The notes under the pieces are model-generated. The model was not told the DNA's origin. It saw only the letters and a program-made list of their open reading frames with translations, and ran no database searches. A stretch of 38,056 nucleotides of DNA from a virus. The DNA lies in IMG/VR virus record IMGVR_UViG_3300032046_000087, positions 1-38,056 of that record; one strand, 5' to 3'. Positions 6,290 to 14,453 of the stretch are shown piece by piece; position 1 is the first letter of the stretch; every line of letters begins with the position of its first letter. Position numbers and translations under genes: made by a program.

Positions 6290-6431
6290 ACTTTTTGAGG
6301 GACCGACTTCTGCCGACGAGAGCGTCAAGGGGGACGGGTAAAAACGTGATAAGCGAGAAACCCCAACTGATTGCTGGGTAGGGCCAGCGGCGCGGGCAGG
6401 TACCGGCCTAGGGCGGGAGTCGGTTCGTCTA

Positions 6432-6656
6432 TTGGAGCAAGAGATAAGGAAGGATCAGGATTTCGTAAGGGAGCAGTTGGCGATAGATGCGGGGCATGAT
6501 CCGTACGAGGCGGAGATTGAGCGCGTGATACCGTTAGGGGATGGCTCAGAGTTGTGGTTTCCTAAACGTCCGAATCCTGCGAAGCACTACGAACCCGACG
6601 AGTCGCTGGCGTTTTTGGTATTCGGCGACGTTGAGCAAAAGAAGGAGCCTATATGA
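6432..6656 (+). CDS. hypothetical protein, 74 aa
   Basis: The only in-frame start is TTG 6432; the frame opens at 6342 with no ATG or GTG. The ribosome site is weak (GGGAG about 14 nt upstream). The acidic protein contains DAGHDPYEAEIERV and ELWFPKRPNP, and its end is coupled by ATGA to the next gene. Coding is likely from composition and coupling. The 140 nt before it are G-rich with no clear gene. Function unknown. Confidence 0.5.
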   Translation: MEQEIRKDQDFVREQLAIDAGHDPYEAEIERVIPLGDGSELWFPKRPNPAKHYEPDESLAFLVFGDVEQKKEPI

Positions 6657-6904
6657 TTGGTTGGTATTTTGACAAGGGCAGTGTGAGGTGGGATGAGGCG
6701 GAGAAGTGCTTTATAGCGATGTTGAGGCAATTTGAGTTAAAGGGGCCGAGGGCGTTGGCGCATGCGGCTGATTACCCTATAGCGCCCATGCGTGAGGAGT
6801 TTACGGGAGAGGTTGCGTTCGTCCAGTTGCCAGTGGTCGTAGTGACGGGCAAGGCCATGCCCTCCACGCCGGAGACGAGGGCAACGAAGAAGGCCAAGAC
6901 GTGA
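6653..6904 (+). CDS. hypothetical protein, 83 aa
   Basis: AAGGAG lies 5 nt before the ATG, which overlaps the preceding stop. The protein opens MIGWYFDKGSVRWDEAEK, contains a Val-rich strand FVQLPVVVV, and ends in a basic Lys-rich tail. It is one of three small genes between the small- and large-terminase positions. No family is recognised. It ends in GTGA overlap with the next gene. Confidence 0.6.
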   Translation: MIGWYFDKGSVRWDEAEKCFIAMLRQFELKGPRALAHAADYPIAPMREEFTGEVAFVQLPVVVVTGKAMPSTPETRATKKAKT

Positions 6905-7119
6905 GGTTACGGATAGAGATCGGTTCATTCGTATTCGATACGGTTCTAGGGCGTCCTAGGGCCCATAAGAGCATAGAGGCATCGTTAAAGGAAATACGTG
7001 CAAGGCCGCGCGTGCTGGGCGTTGGAGTGATGGACGAAAGGCGTGAATGGGAGATTGAGCAACAGGAAATCGCCGCTCGGAAAGGTAAGTCTGGAGGATT
7101 CGGGTCTCCAGGTAGTTAG
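6901..7119 (+). CDS. hypothetical protein, 72 aa
   Basis: A GTG start overlaps the upstream stop (GTGA), with GAAGAAGG upstream. The product begins with beta-like RLRIEIGSFVFDTVLG, has a helix rich in Arg/Glu, and a Gly/Ser end. Its last 77 nt overlap the terminase frame, so the terminase may be translated by coupling. The function is unknown. Confidence 0.5.
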   Translation: MRLRIEIGSFVFDTVLGRPRAHKSIEASLKEIRARPRVLGVGVMDERREWEIEQQEIAARKGKSGGFGSPGS

Positions 7120-8629
7120 GGAAGCGGGGTTAAAAAGCCTCTTTTTCTTTGCAAAGCACGTTCTGGGGTATAAGTGGCTACAGGAAGTACCTCACGGACG
7201 TCTTTGTCATAAATTGGAGGTTTTGACGGCGCATTTGAGGCCTGGGACCGGAGTCGAACCCCCGCCCGCACCGCTAAAAAAGGTTATCTTAGAACCCCGG
7301 AAATGGTCGAAAACGACCGTCTGCGCGCATTCTCTGCCTCTGTGGTTGGCGTTGCATAACCCAAACATCAGGTGTCTACTTCATTCCGAGACTATGGAGA
7401 AGCAGGCAGAACCCATGTTGAGGGTTTTGCGCGACCACATAGAGAACAACGCGCTCTTCCGTGGTCTTTATGGGAACCTCCGAGGTGACGCGAAGAGTCT
7501 CAAGTGGGAAAACAAGCAGTTGATCATCGCTTCGCGCACCGCCGTAGGTATGAGGGAGGCTACGTTTACCGCAGGAGCCATCGGAACGACGGAAACGGGC
7601 GGGCATTTTGATTTGATAGTCTCCGACGACCCCGTGAGTGAACATAACACCGAGACCTTAGAGCAGAACCTGAAGGTCCTGGACGACCATCGCCAGTTAT
7701 CAGCCTTCCTAGACAAGGCAAGCGTTATGATCTTAGACGGAACGCGCTACGCATTTGGCGATCTGTACGGATACGTACTCGATCACCCGACTGGATGGGA
7801 CGTCGAGGACGTACACTCGGTCGAAACGGCGGACTACGACAGTTTCTATACGCCGGAATACCTCGAGGCGGAACGCGACGCCCAGGGAGCCGATAGATTT
7901 GCAAACTGGTATCGGAACCTCGTGATTGACCCGGAAACGGCGGTATTCAAGGGCGAATGGTTTGAGACGTGGAGTGGCGAGTTCGACGATCTCCCCGCAA
8001 AAACGGGTATTGTGGCTGCTTTCGACCCCGCCGTGGGCGAGAAACGAAATTCGGATAAGGTCGGCCTTGTCATACTTGCTCGTGCAGGTATCGGACCGTG
8101 CCAACTCTTGGAAGCGAAGGGGATGAGAATAACCCCAACGCGCCTCATAGAGGAGATTTTCAGGGTTCAGGCACAATACGGCCCCATGGGGTTAAAGAGA
8201 ATCGGCATCGAGCTCGTCGGCGGCTTCAAGGTACTTGAGTACTGGCTACGCGAAGAGGAAAAGCGTAGAGATACGTACGTCGTGAGAAAGGAACTTAAAC
8301 CTGGGACATCGGCAGACGCCAAACGAGCGCGCATAAGACTCCTTGCACCCAGATACGAAGCGCGACAGATAAAACATAGGGTCGGAATGACGGATTTGGA
8401 GGAACAGGCCCTACGATTTCCGCTGGGCGACGACGACATCATCGACGCTCTGGCCTTTGCAGTGGAGATGTCGAGGGGGCTATCGCGTGAGAGTAAGGTT
8501 GTGAGCGAAGAGGAAGCGCGACAGTTGGAAAGGGACGCGGCAATTCTCGCTATGAGGAAATCGAAGCCCGGGGAGTTGGTTTTGCCGGGTAACTTCCGTA
8601 GAAACGAGGGGACGTGGTATGACCTCTGA
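7043..8629 (+). CDS. terL: terminase large subunit
   Basis: The 528-residue protein carries a packaging ATPase and nuclease. A Walker-A-like EPRKWSKTT is at residues 84-92 and Walker B (FDLIVSDD) at 189-196. The C-terminal RNase-H-fold nuclease begins near GIVAAFDPAVG (D328), with a late acidic motif DDDIIDALAFAVEM near the end. It cuts concatemers and pumps DNA into the procapsid through the portal. The start is GTG 7043 with GAAAGG upstream; it lies inside the preceding gene, so the first 20 or so residues are less certain. Confidence 0.93.
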   Translation: MNGRLSNRKSPLGKVSLEDSGLQVVREAGLKSLFFFAKHVLGYKWLQEVPHGRLCHKLEVLTAHLRPGTGVEPPPAPLKKVILEPRKWSKTTVCAHSLPLWLALHNPNIRCLLHSETMEKQAEPMLRVLRDHIENNALFRGLYGNLRGDAKSLKWENKQLIIASRTAVGMREATFTAGAIGTTETGGHFDLIVSDDPVSEHNTETLEQNLKVLDDHRQLSAFLDKASVMILDGTRYAFGDLYGYVLDHPTGWDVEDVHSVETADYDSFYTPEYLEAERDAQGADRFANWYRNLVIDPETAVFKGEWFETWSGEFDDLPAKTGIVAAFDPAVGEKRNSDKVGLVILARAGIGPCQLLEAKGMRITPTRLIEEIFRVQAQYGPMGLKRIGIELVGGFKVLEYWLREEEKRRDTYVVRKELKPGTSADAKRARIRLLAPRYEARQIKHRVGMTDLEEQALRFPLGDDDIIDALAFAVEMSRGLSRESKVVSEEEARQLERDAAILAMRKSKPGELVLPGNFRRNEGTWYDL

Positions 8630-8870
8630 CAGTAAGGACGGTGAACCACAGGTACTCGTCCACCCAATGCAAATGGGACTCAAGAGCAAGTGGTACACAT
8701 GCCGAGTATGTAAACAGCCGATGGTTCTCATGGGCGATCCCGCGATTCCGGACGAGGCATGGCCCAAGGAAAACGAGATGCTGTGCCCCAAGTGTAACGA
8801 AGCGAGAGCCAACTGGGGCGATAAACAAGCGGACTTCGAACGTCGTAGTCCAGACCTCTTTGGTAAATGA
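8619..8870 (+). CDS. zinc-ribbon protein
   Basis: The ATG lies within the end of terL (11-nt overlap). The 83-residue protein has CRVC at residues 28-31 and CPKC at 56-59, a classic zinc ribbon, and a helical C-terminus. The position between terminase and portal suggests a morphogenesis or packaging accessory role, but regulatory functions are equally open. The next gene is coupled through ATGA. Confidence 0.7.
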   Translation: MTSDSKDGEPQVLVHPMQMGLKSKWYTCRVCKQPMVLMGDPAIPDEAWPKENEMLCPKCNEARANWGDKQADFERRSPDLFGK

Positions 8871-8962
8871 AAAAGACCTGGTTGGAAATACTCGGTATCA
8901 TCGCAGTGGCAACGTTGGCGACTTTGATACTCCAGTTCCTTGCGAAAAGGTTTGGTTGGTGA
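8867..8962 (+). CDS. 31-aa single-span membrane peptide
   Basis: The ATG overlaps the upstream TGA. The peptide is MKKTW, a hydrophobic helix of about 22 residues (EILGIIAVATLATLILQFL), then KRFGW. Positive residues on both sides mark a single membrane span. The gene is too short for routine gene calling but its packing between two overlapping genes supports it. Its function is unknown. Confidence 0.55.
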   Translation: MKKTWLEILGIIAVATLATLILQFLAKRFGW

Positions 8963-8963
8963 T

Positions 8964-9326
8964 ATGCCGGTCTACAGTTACGAGTGCAAGGATTGCGGGG
9001 AGTTTGACGCGTACCGGAGGGTCGACGACAGGGCGAACGCCGATTGCCCGACGTGTAAGAAACCCGCACGTAAGGTCCCATTCGTTCGTCAAACGCAGAT
9101 AACGCCTGAGTTCAAGGCCGAATGGTACTATCCGTTTGGGAAGTTCATAGGATCGCGTCGAGAAAGACTTGAAGAGATGAAACGCACGGGAGCGTGGGAA
9201 CCTGGAGACCTAACCCCAAAGGACAACCGGAGGGCGTCACTCGTAGACGCGTGCGAAGACGATTTCTGCGAACAGATAATCGCAGCAAAGAAGAAGGGGG
9301 AATTGAGGAGGCCGGATGGCGGATAA
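8964..9326 (+). CDS. FmdB-type zinc-ribbon protein
   Basis: The N-terminus MPVYSYECKDCGEFDAYRRV with CPTCKKPARKV at about 33-43 is the FmdB-like putative regulatory zinc ribbon. The 120-residue protein then has a helical, charged C-terminal part. The ATG at 8964 is preferred over the frame's earlier start at 8940, which lies inside the membrane peptide. Phages commonly place FmdB-like genes next to terminase and portal. The precise role is unknown. Confidence 0.75.
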   Translation: MPVYSYECKDCGEFDAYRRVDDRANADCPTCKKPARKVPFVRQTQITPEFKAEWYYPFGKFIGSRRERLEEMKRTGAWEPGDLTPKDNRRASLVDACEDDFCEQIIAAKKKGELRRPDGG

Positions 9327-11040
9327 GATTGCGGACAACGTACAGGAACTCTACGAAGTAGCGAGAAATAAGGCTGACACGAACTTCCGTGCCGACTACG
9401 ATCTTTACTGGTCGTACTACATGGCTCGTCAGTGGCCTGGGGACAGAGCGTCTTACAGGTCTGACATCGTACCCAACCTATCCTTTTCCAACATCGAGAC
9501 CATAAAGCCCATACTTACCGATAACAGACCGAATTTCATGGTCATGGGACGTGGTGGAGACGCGGGGGACAGGGTAAAGGCGAAGATCGGGAACGCAATC
9601 TTGCGTTATCTCTGGGACGTGACGAACATGGACTTGAAACTCCCCGAGGGACTCACAAGTGGACTGGCCTTGGGTACGGCCTTTTGGATGATCTATTTCG
9701 ATAGATCGTTAAACGGCGGTCTTGGGGAACTCAATATCGCCCCTATACACCCGAAATTCAATCATCCCGATCCGGCTGCGACCTCGATGGAAGATTCAAG
9801 ATACAACATAGTCGAGTCTATGGTGCCACTTTCGATATTGAGAGAAACCTACGGCGCCGCTGCGGCAGAAGTCAAATCCGACGTCTCACTTGATGATCTG
9901 TACTCGCGTATGGATTCTTCGCAACTTCAAGAGGCAACGGCGCAGGGGCTTCCATCATACGCAGTGGGTACGACGCCGCCCACAAGTTCCGTGCCTTACG
10001 GTAGAACGAACATGGGGGACGGTGGCGGGGACTTGGTAAGGCTCCTACGATGCTGGGTTAGGCCTGGGGGAGCCTTAGACAACGCTAAGGGGCCGCGTAG
10101 CCCTGGCGGTAGGCTCATACACGTTGCAAATCACGTTACGTTGCGTGATGTACCGAACCCCTTTTCCTGGTGTCCCGTCGTGAGGTTTGTCGATCACGTT
10201 CTGCCATCCTGTTTTTGGGGTATGGGCGAGATACAGGAAACGATAACGATACAAAAGGCCTTGAACATGCAGATCGCAAGGCTTGCAGATCACTCAGCCC
10301 TGTGTAGTAACCCCAGGATGCTCTGCGATGCGTCGATCTACGAGGACGTTAAGGATAAACTCACAAACAAACCGGGCCAGATACTGCCCATAGAGAACCC
10401 CGACGGACGGCCCCTGGACTCCCTCATACACTGGCAGGTGCCGCCAAGCATACCACTTTACACCATGCGTCTTATAGAAATCTATCAGCGTTTGTTCGAG
10501 ATCGTTAGCGGCATACACGACGTTACGCAAGGCCGTGCGCCCGCGGGCATCGAGGCGGGGATTGCGATAGAGGCCCTGCAAGTCGAGACGAAGCGCAGAA
10601 TAGGACTTAAAGTCAGAAACATGGAAGCATCGTTAAAACAACTCGGGAAACTACTCCTGAGCGGCGTTGAGACCTTCTGGAGTACGGAGAGGTTAATACA
10701 GGTAAGCGACGCGGAAGAACCCATGAGCGTCACGAAAGATATGTTCAAGGATTTCGAGTATGACGTCAAGGTCGAAGCGGGATCGAGTCTGCCCGTGGAT
10801 AAGGCGGCAGTAGTGATGGAAGCGGAGAACTTAGTCAAACTCGGGGTCTACGACGAGGAACAGTTACTTGAGATCAAAGACCCGCCGAATAAGGAAGAGT
10901 TAAAAAAGCGTATGGGTCCCCTATGGGCACTGAAAAAGGCTGTGATGATGGCTGGACTACAGAAACAACTTGAAATAGCGAGTCAGCCGATGCCGCCGCC
11001 AGGTACGGGCGGTCCAGGCGGACCGGGAGGAGGGATGTAA
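9316..11040 (+). CDS. portal protein, P22-like
   Basis: The 574-residue protein starts at an ATG with GAGGAGG upstream. Recognisable portal features are DYDLYWSYYMARQW near the start, SNIETIKPILTDNRPNF, a wing with IAPIHPKFNHPDP, and the stem-crown region GIHDVTQGRAPAGIEAGIA followed by long helices. The tail is Pro/Gly-rich. It forms the dodecameric channel that docks the terminase and later the tail. The type fits a podovirus-like virion. Confidence 0.88.
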   Translation: MADKIADNVQELYEVARNKADTNFRADYDLYWSYYMARQWPGDRASYRSDIVPNLSFSNIETIKPILTDNRPNFMVMGRGGDAGDRVKAKIGNAILRYLWDVTNMDLKLPEGLTSGLALGTAFWMIYFDRSLNGGLGELNIAPIHPKFNHPDPAATSMEDSRYNIVESMVPLSILRETYGAAAAEVKSDVSLDDLYSRMDSSQLQEATAQGLPSYAVGTTPPTSSVPYGRTNMGDGGGDLVRLLRCWVRPGGALDNAKGPRSPGGRLIHVANHVTLRDVPNPFSWCPVVRFVDHVLPSCFWGMGEIQETITIQKALNMQIARLADHSALCSNPRMLCDASIYEDVKDKLTNKPGQILPIENPDGRPLDSLIHWQVPPSIPLYTMRLIEIYQRLFEIVSGIHDVTQGRAPAGIEAGIAIEALQVETKRRIGLKVRNMEASLKQLGKLLLSGVETFWSTERLIQVSDAEEPMSVTKDMFKDFEYDVKVEAGSSLPVDKAAVVMEAENLVKLGVYDEEQLLEIKDPPNKEELKKRMGPLWALKKAVMMAGLQKQLEIASQPMPPPGTGGPGGPGGGM

Positions 11041-11373
11041 GTGATCGAACAAACGAAGGCATGGGCAATGAAAGAGGCTATGATCCGAAAACTCAACGAG
11101 AAGGCAAGGGGAATGCGGGAGAAAAGGAAAAAGGCTGGGTGGTTTACGTCGCAAACCCCGTACGGGCAACGGCCAAAACCAGTGCCGACAAACGTAGGTG
11201 AGGAGATCGTCTCGCCGTACGGCGGCGTCGTGGGTTCACGTATGAGACGATTCAACGTCGGTAAGGCCGAACCCTCTCTCGGGGCCTTGACGACTGGAAC
11301 CGGGGTTCTCGCCGAGCAGGCGAGAAGGGATAGGCAGGAACTCTCGCGCTTAAGGAAGAAAAGGAAGTGGTAG
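11041..11373 (+). CDS. basic head-region protein with AMKEAM motif
   Basis: A GTG start directly after the portal stop has GGAGGAGGG upstream. The 110-residue, very basic protein begins with KAWAMKEAMIRKLNEKARG, and ends in RRDRQELSRLRKKRKW. The motif is repeated in the next gene and, in variant form, in two others. Charge suggests nucleic-acid or scaffold contact inside the head. No family recognised. Confidence 0.65.
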   Translation: MIEQTKAWAMKEAMIRKLNEKARGMREKRKKAGWFTSQTPYGQRPKPVPTNVGEEIVSPYGGVVGSRMRRFNVGKAEPSLGALTTGTGVLAEQARRDRQELSRLRKKRKW

Positions 11374-11374
11374 A

Positions 11375-11596
11375 ATGCGAGTGAAACCCTGGGCGATGAA
11401 AGAAGCGATGCTGAGACGCCTTAAACCCAAAGGGAAGCGCGGACGTACAATGGTTGGGAAGTTACACCGCACGTACAAGACCGGAGTGTTCCAGCAGATT
11501 GTAGAAAGCGCAAGAGGTAGGGGCGGAAAACCCCTCAGTCTCGAAAGACGGAAGGCAATCGCTGGATCGGTTTTCTGGAAGAAGGCTAGAGCGTAG
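11375..11596 (+). CDS. basic head-region protein with AMKEAM motif, 73 aa
   Basis: The ATG follows GGAAGTGG. The protein starts with KPWAMKEAMLRRLKPKGKR, closely matching the start of the preceding protein (KAWAMKEAMIRKL). The remainder is basic, with LSLERRKAIAGSVFWKK. A tandem duplication of the N-terminal segment is the simplest explanation. It ends in a 1-nt overlap with the next gene. Function is unknown; virion location is inferred from neighbours. Confidence 0.65.
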   Translation: MRVKPWAMKEAMLRRLKPKGKRGRTMVGKLHRTYKTGVFQQIVESARGRGGKPLSLERRKAIAGSVFWKKARA

Positions 11597-11787
11597 TGCC
11601 GTATCCGACGAATGAGAGTCTACCCGAAAGGGTGAAGAAGCGCCTTTCCTCTGCGAAGGCAAGGCGTATGTGGAGACACGTGTGGACATCCGTAAGGGCG
11701 TCCACGGGTGATGAAGGCAGAGCCTACGCAGCCGCTAACTCTAGAACACGCGGCTACAAAGAGGCTATGCAGAGAAAACTTAAATAG
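11596..11787 (+). CDS. ChaB-like small protein
   Basis: The 63-residue protein starts at GTG with its first base shared with the previous stop. MPYPTNESLPERVKKRLSS followed by a Trp-centred helix and AYAAANSRTRG resembles the ChaB fold (Y, LP, V-K, then an Ala/Trp helix). The last residues GYKEAMQRKLK repeat the K-E-A-M motif of the two preceding genes. ChaB-like genes occur near capsid genes in other phages. This match is weak to moderate. Confidence 0.55.
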   Translation: MPYPTNESLPERVKKRLSSAKARRMWRHVWTSVRASTGDEGRAYAAANSRTRGYKEAMQRKLK

Positions 11788-11831
11788 GGGGCAACGTCGA
11801 AAGGCGCCCTCCAAAAGAAGGAGATCGGAAG

Positions 11832-12575
11832 ATGACCGAACCAAACAAAGGGCAACAGCCAAGCGGCAACCCAGGGGAGCCCGCAACGCCGCCCCCGAGC
11901 GAGGAAACCATCAAGGCAGTAATTGACGGGGAGATGAGGGAGATTCCCATGAGTAAAGTCGTGGATTTGGTCTCTAAGTCTGCAAAGGCTGAAGAGCAAT
12001 TCCGTGACGCAAAACTCACAAGGGAAGAGGTTGCGACTTTAGGTGGCATGGAAAGAGTGAGGGAACTCGCAGAACTCGGAACCTTGCTGGACGAAAACCC
12101 AGACTTAGCCGAGAATCTCGCGGCAGCAATACAGGAAAAGTTCAAGACTCCGGGTGGGAGACGAGAAGGTGAGTTCGATCCGGCAGCGATGGAAGAGACC
12201 GTAGTCAAAACCGTGCGTCAGGAGATGGAGGCTCGTAGAGGCGAAGAGGAAATGGAACGCACCCTTGAGGAACTCCACAAGGAACACGGGGACTTTGACG
12301 ACCAGGCGGTGATCGCACACGGAGCGGAACGCGGTATCTGGAACGTCAAGGCCGCCTTCGAGGACTTGAACAAGACAAAACTCCTGGAAGCACGCGATAA
12401 ACGAGTACGTGAGGAAACGGTTAAGGCCATTAAGGAAGGCCGTGACCTTGGCGAACCCGGCGCATCGCCACCACAGCCACCAGGCCCTGTCTCCACCGAA
12501 GGGATGAGTGTTGACCAGCTTGCCGATGCGATATTGCAGGATGCAAAGCGCGGTACGTTGGTCCCAAAGAAATAA
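11832..12575 (+). CDS. capsid scaffolding protein
   Basis: The 247-residue protein lies between portal and capsid genes. It is acidic and almost fully helical, with a Pro-rich disordered start, IDGEMREIPMSKVVDLV, long charged helices and a short C-terminal helix (MSVDQLADAIL) ending in basic KRGTLVPKK. This is typical of scaffolds, whose basic C-terminus binds capsid subunits. The ATG has AAGGAG upstream. Confidence 0.8.
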   Translation: MTEPNKGQQPSGNPGEPATPPPSEETIKAVIDGEMREIPMSKVVDLVSKSAKAEEQFRDAKLTREEVATLGGMERVRELAELGTLLDENPDLAENLAAAIQEKFKTPGGRREGEFDPAAMEETVVKTVRQEMEARRGEEEMERTLEELHKEHGDFDDQAVIAHGAERGIWNVKAAFEDLNKTKLLEARDKRVREETVKAIKEGRDLGEPGASPPQPPGPVSTEGMSVDQLADAILQDAKRGTLVPKK

Positions 12576-12592
12576 AAAGGATGTGAAGACAG

Positions 12593-13579
12593 TTGCCTGC
12601 TTTTACCTATACGGAAATGGATGCCATTTCCAATAAGTGGATCCGTCCGAAGGCCAGCGACCAGTTCTTCAAGTCAAGTGCGGTATGGGTTAAGATGAAC
12701 GCCATGTCACGGGTAAACCGCAGAGGCGGAAACCCGCTGACCGTGCCCGTGGTGTACGCGCAGAACCTATCTGGCGGATACTACCTGGGGGACGAGACGC
12801 TCAACACCGCACGTGGGAAGAAATGGAACGCTGTGCCTTTTGACTGGAAGCAGTATTACGAGGCGTTGGGACTCGTCGAAAGAGACAGACTTCTACAGTC
12901 GGAGCAAGGTCAGATCAGAATGCAGGTGATCGAAGAGGAAGTCTGCATGAAGACCATGCTGAAGAGACTTGCAGAGGCCCTGTACGGCGACGGGACGGGG
13001 GGATCGTACCTTGACGATCTGTCTGTTACCCGCTACAAGGCGCTTGATGGGCTAAAGCCCGGAACGGGGGCCTGCGGTACGGGGGTTTACCCGCCGAGCA
13101 TCGGATGGAGTCCCGCAGTCGTTCCCACATGGCAATCGGGCGAAGACGGAACGGGTGTGGATTCTACGTCTGTAGCCATTAGCCCAGCCCTCATCAGTAA
13201 GATGATGGTTAAACTCACCTACCAGAATCAGGGGCCGACGATGGTTGCTACCACAAAGGCGCTCTGGTCGGTTTTGTGGTCACACCTACAGCCGCAACAG
13301 CAACTCGCAGTTGACGCCGATCTGGCCAAGGCTGGGTTCCAGCAGATAATGCTGGACGGAAAGCCCGTGGTGTTTGACGACTACTGCACGACTCTCTACT
13401 GCTACGTGCTTAACTTGAATGGCTTTGAACTCTACATACATCCTGACAGAGACTTTTCCAACGAGCCTTGGACAAAGCCTCAGACACAGGACGTAGTGCA
13501 GAGTAAGAAATGGTTTCTAGGCAATCTAACGTGCAACGACCGTAGAGGACAGGGTGTCTTTACGGCGCTAGCTGGATAA
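12593..13579 (+). CDS. major capsid protein
   Basis: A TTG start after AAAAAGGATGTG gives a 328-residue protein. Its position after the scaffold, length, and sequence (FFKSSAVWVKMNAM, then KKWNAVPFDWKQYYEALG, and the end WFLGNLTCNDRRGQGVFTALAG) fit an HK97-fold capsid subunit. The segment WKQYYEALGL would match the long spine helix region. No N-terminal scaffold domain is fused, consistent with the separate gene upstream. Confidence 0.85.
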   Translation: MPAFTYTEMDAISNKWIRPKASDQFFKSSAVWVKMNAMSRVNRRGGNPLTVPVVYAQNLSGGYYLGDETLNTARGKKWNAVPFDWKQYYEALGLVERDRLLQSEQGQIRMQVIEEEVCMKTMLKRLAEALYGDGTGGSYLDDLSVTRYKALDGLKPGTGACGTGVYPPSIGWSPAVVPTWQSGEDGTGVDSTSVAISPALISKMMVKLTYQNQGPTMVATTKALWSVLWSHLQPQQQLAVDADLAKAGFQQIMLDGKPVVFDDYCTTLYCYVLNLNGFELYIHPDRDFSNEPWTKPQTQDVVQSKKWFLGNLTCNDRRGQGVFTALAG

Positions 13580-13594
13580 GGGGGTGAGTGATAG

Positions 13595-14083
13595 ATGTTC
13601 CCGACTTTTGCAAAGACACAGCAAGGTTGGTGGCTAGGGGTTCACGACGCCACCTACGGTATGAAATTCTATCGCTGCCTCTACAACAGCCACTCGACGA
13701 CAAGGGCTGTTGGTTACGCCTGCTACGTCAACTGGGCTGCGGCAACGTATCCCGGTCTTGAAGTGCAGCAAGCGGCGACCAATAACTTGAACGCGATGGC
13801 TGGCGTACACAGCGAAGCAGTTGCAACGGCAGCGTGGGGATGGGTTCAAATCCAGGGCTACCACGCATCAGTTCTCACAACGCGCACTGGGGCAGATTCC
13901 GATACAGCCGCCGCGATGGGGCAGATTATGAAGGGGTCGAACGGAGTGGATCAGTTGATCTACGCCGCCGCCCTGGCTGCGGCTCCGACCTATCCGTCGT
14001 ACATCGTGAGACTAACTACCGGAGCCGCCGGAGTAACGACTATAACGGCTGCCGGCGCGGGCTGGATACACTGTAATCTCTAG
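13595..14083 (+). CDS. putative minor head or decoration protein
   Basis: The ATG at 13595 lies 15 nt after the capsid stop with a GGGGGTGAG site. The 162-residue product is rich in Ala, Thr, Tyr and Trp with no charged helices, as expected for a beta-rich virion surface protein. Its place directly after the capsid gene suggests decoration or head completion. No specific family recognised. Confidence 0.6.
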   Translation: MFPTFAKTQQGWWLGVHDATYGMKFYRCLYNSHSTTRAVGYACYVNWAAATYPGLEVQQAATNNLNAMAGVHSEAVATAAWGWVQIQGYHASVLTTRTGADSDTAAAMGQIMKGSNGVDQLIYAAALAAAPTYPSYIVRLTTGAAGVTTITAAGAGWIHCNL

Positions 14084-14108
14084 TCCGTTTGGAGGACTCT
14101 AACAATCG

Positions 14109-14136
14109 GGTGGGGGGCGGTCGCTGACCGCCCACC
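14109..14136 (+). promoter_or_regulatory. strong intercistronic hairpin
   Basis: GGGCGGTC (14115-14122) and GACCGCCC (14126-14133) form a perfect 8-bp stem closed by a GCT loop. It is extended by GGT (14109-14111) with ACC (14134-14136) across a GGG bulge. There is no U run, so it is unlikely to be a strong terminator. It may stabilise or mark a processing point between head mRNAs. Confidence 0.5.
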
Positions 14137-14161
14137 TGCTCGCAAACAGGGGGAATAGAAA

Positions 14162-14443
14162 ATGGCAGCTACTTGCACAGTCATCGAAAGGGAACCGCTA
14201 CGCAGATGCCGGTCGGTTATCATATCGGTCTTGACTGACGCGACCACGGCACTCGTGCCGACGGGGCTCGTGACGGTTAAAGGGGCGTGGCTGGAGACAC
14301 TTGACGATACGACGACCGATCCGGAAAACATTCTCGTAGCACTTAACAGTAACAACGGGACCGAAGGGACGGCGATGGGGAGCATCTATCTTACCACGGT
14401 AACAAGTGGGAAGATTTACAGGGTTCTCGCCATCGGATTCTAA
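14162..14443 (+). CDS. hypothetical virion-region protein, 93 aa
   Basis: CAGGGGGAATAGAAA precedes the ATG. The 93-residue protein is Thr-rich and beta-like (VIISVLTDATTALVPTGLVTVKG), ending in KIYRVLAIGF. Similar short beta proteins follow capsid genes in other phages and may be head-completion or decoration subunits. I cannot name a family. A stop and GGGAGGA lead into the glycosyltransferase fusion. Confidence 0.6.
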   Translation: MAATCTVIEREPLRRCRSVIISVLTDATTALVPTGLVTVKGAWLETLDDTTTDPENILVALNSNNGTEGTAMGSIYLTTVTSGKIYRVLAIGF

Positions 14444-14453
14444 GGGAGGATGA

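Noticed and set aside
5867-6328. 153-aa minus-strand ORF
   Set aside because: His/Thr/Tyr-rich product arises from the G/T-rich plus strand; no ribosome site or family pattern.
7246-7262. tRNA T-loop-like GGAGTCGAACCCCC
   Set aside because: Lies within conserved terminase coding sequence and has no other tRNA arms.
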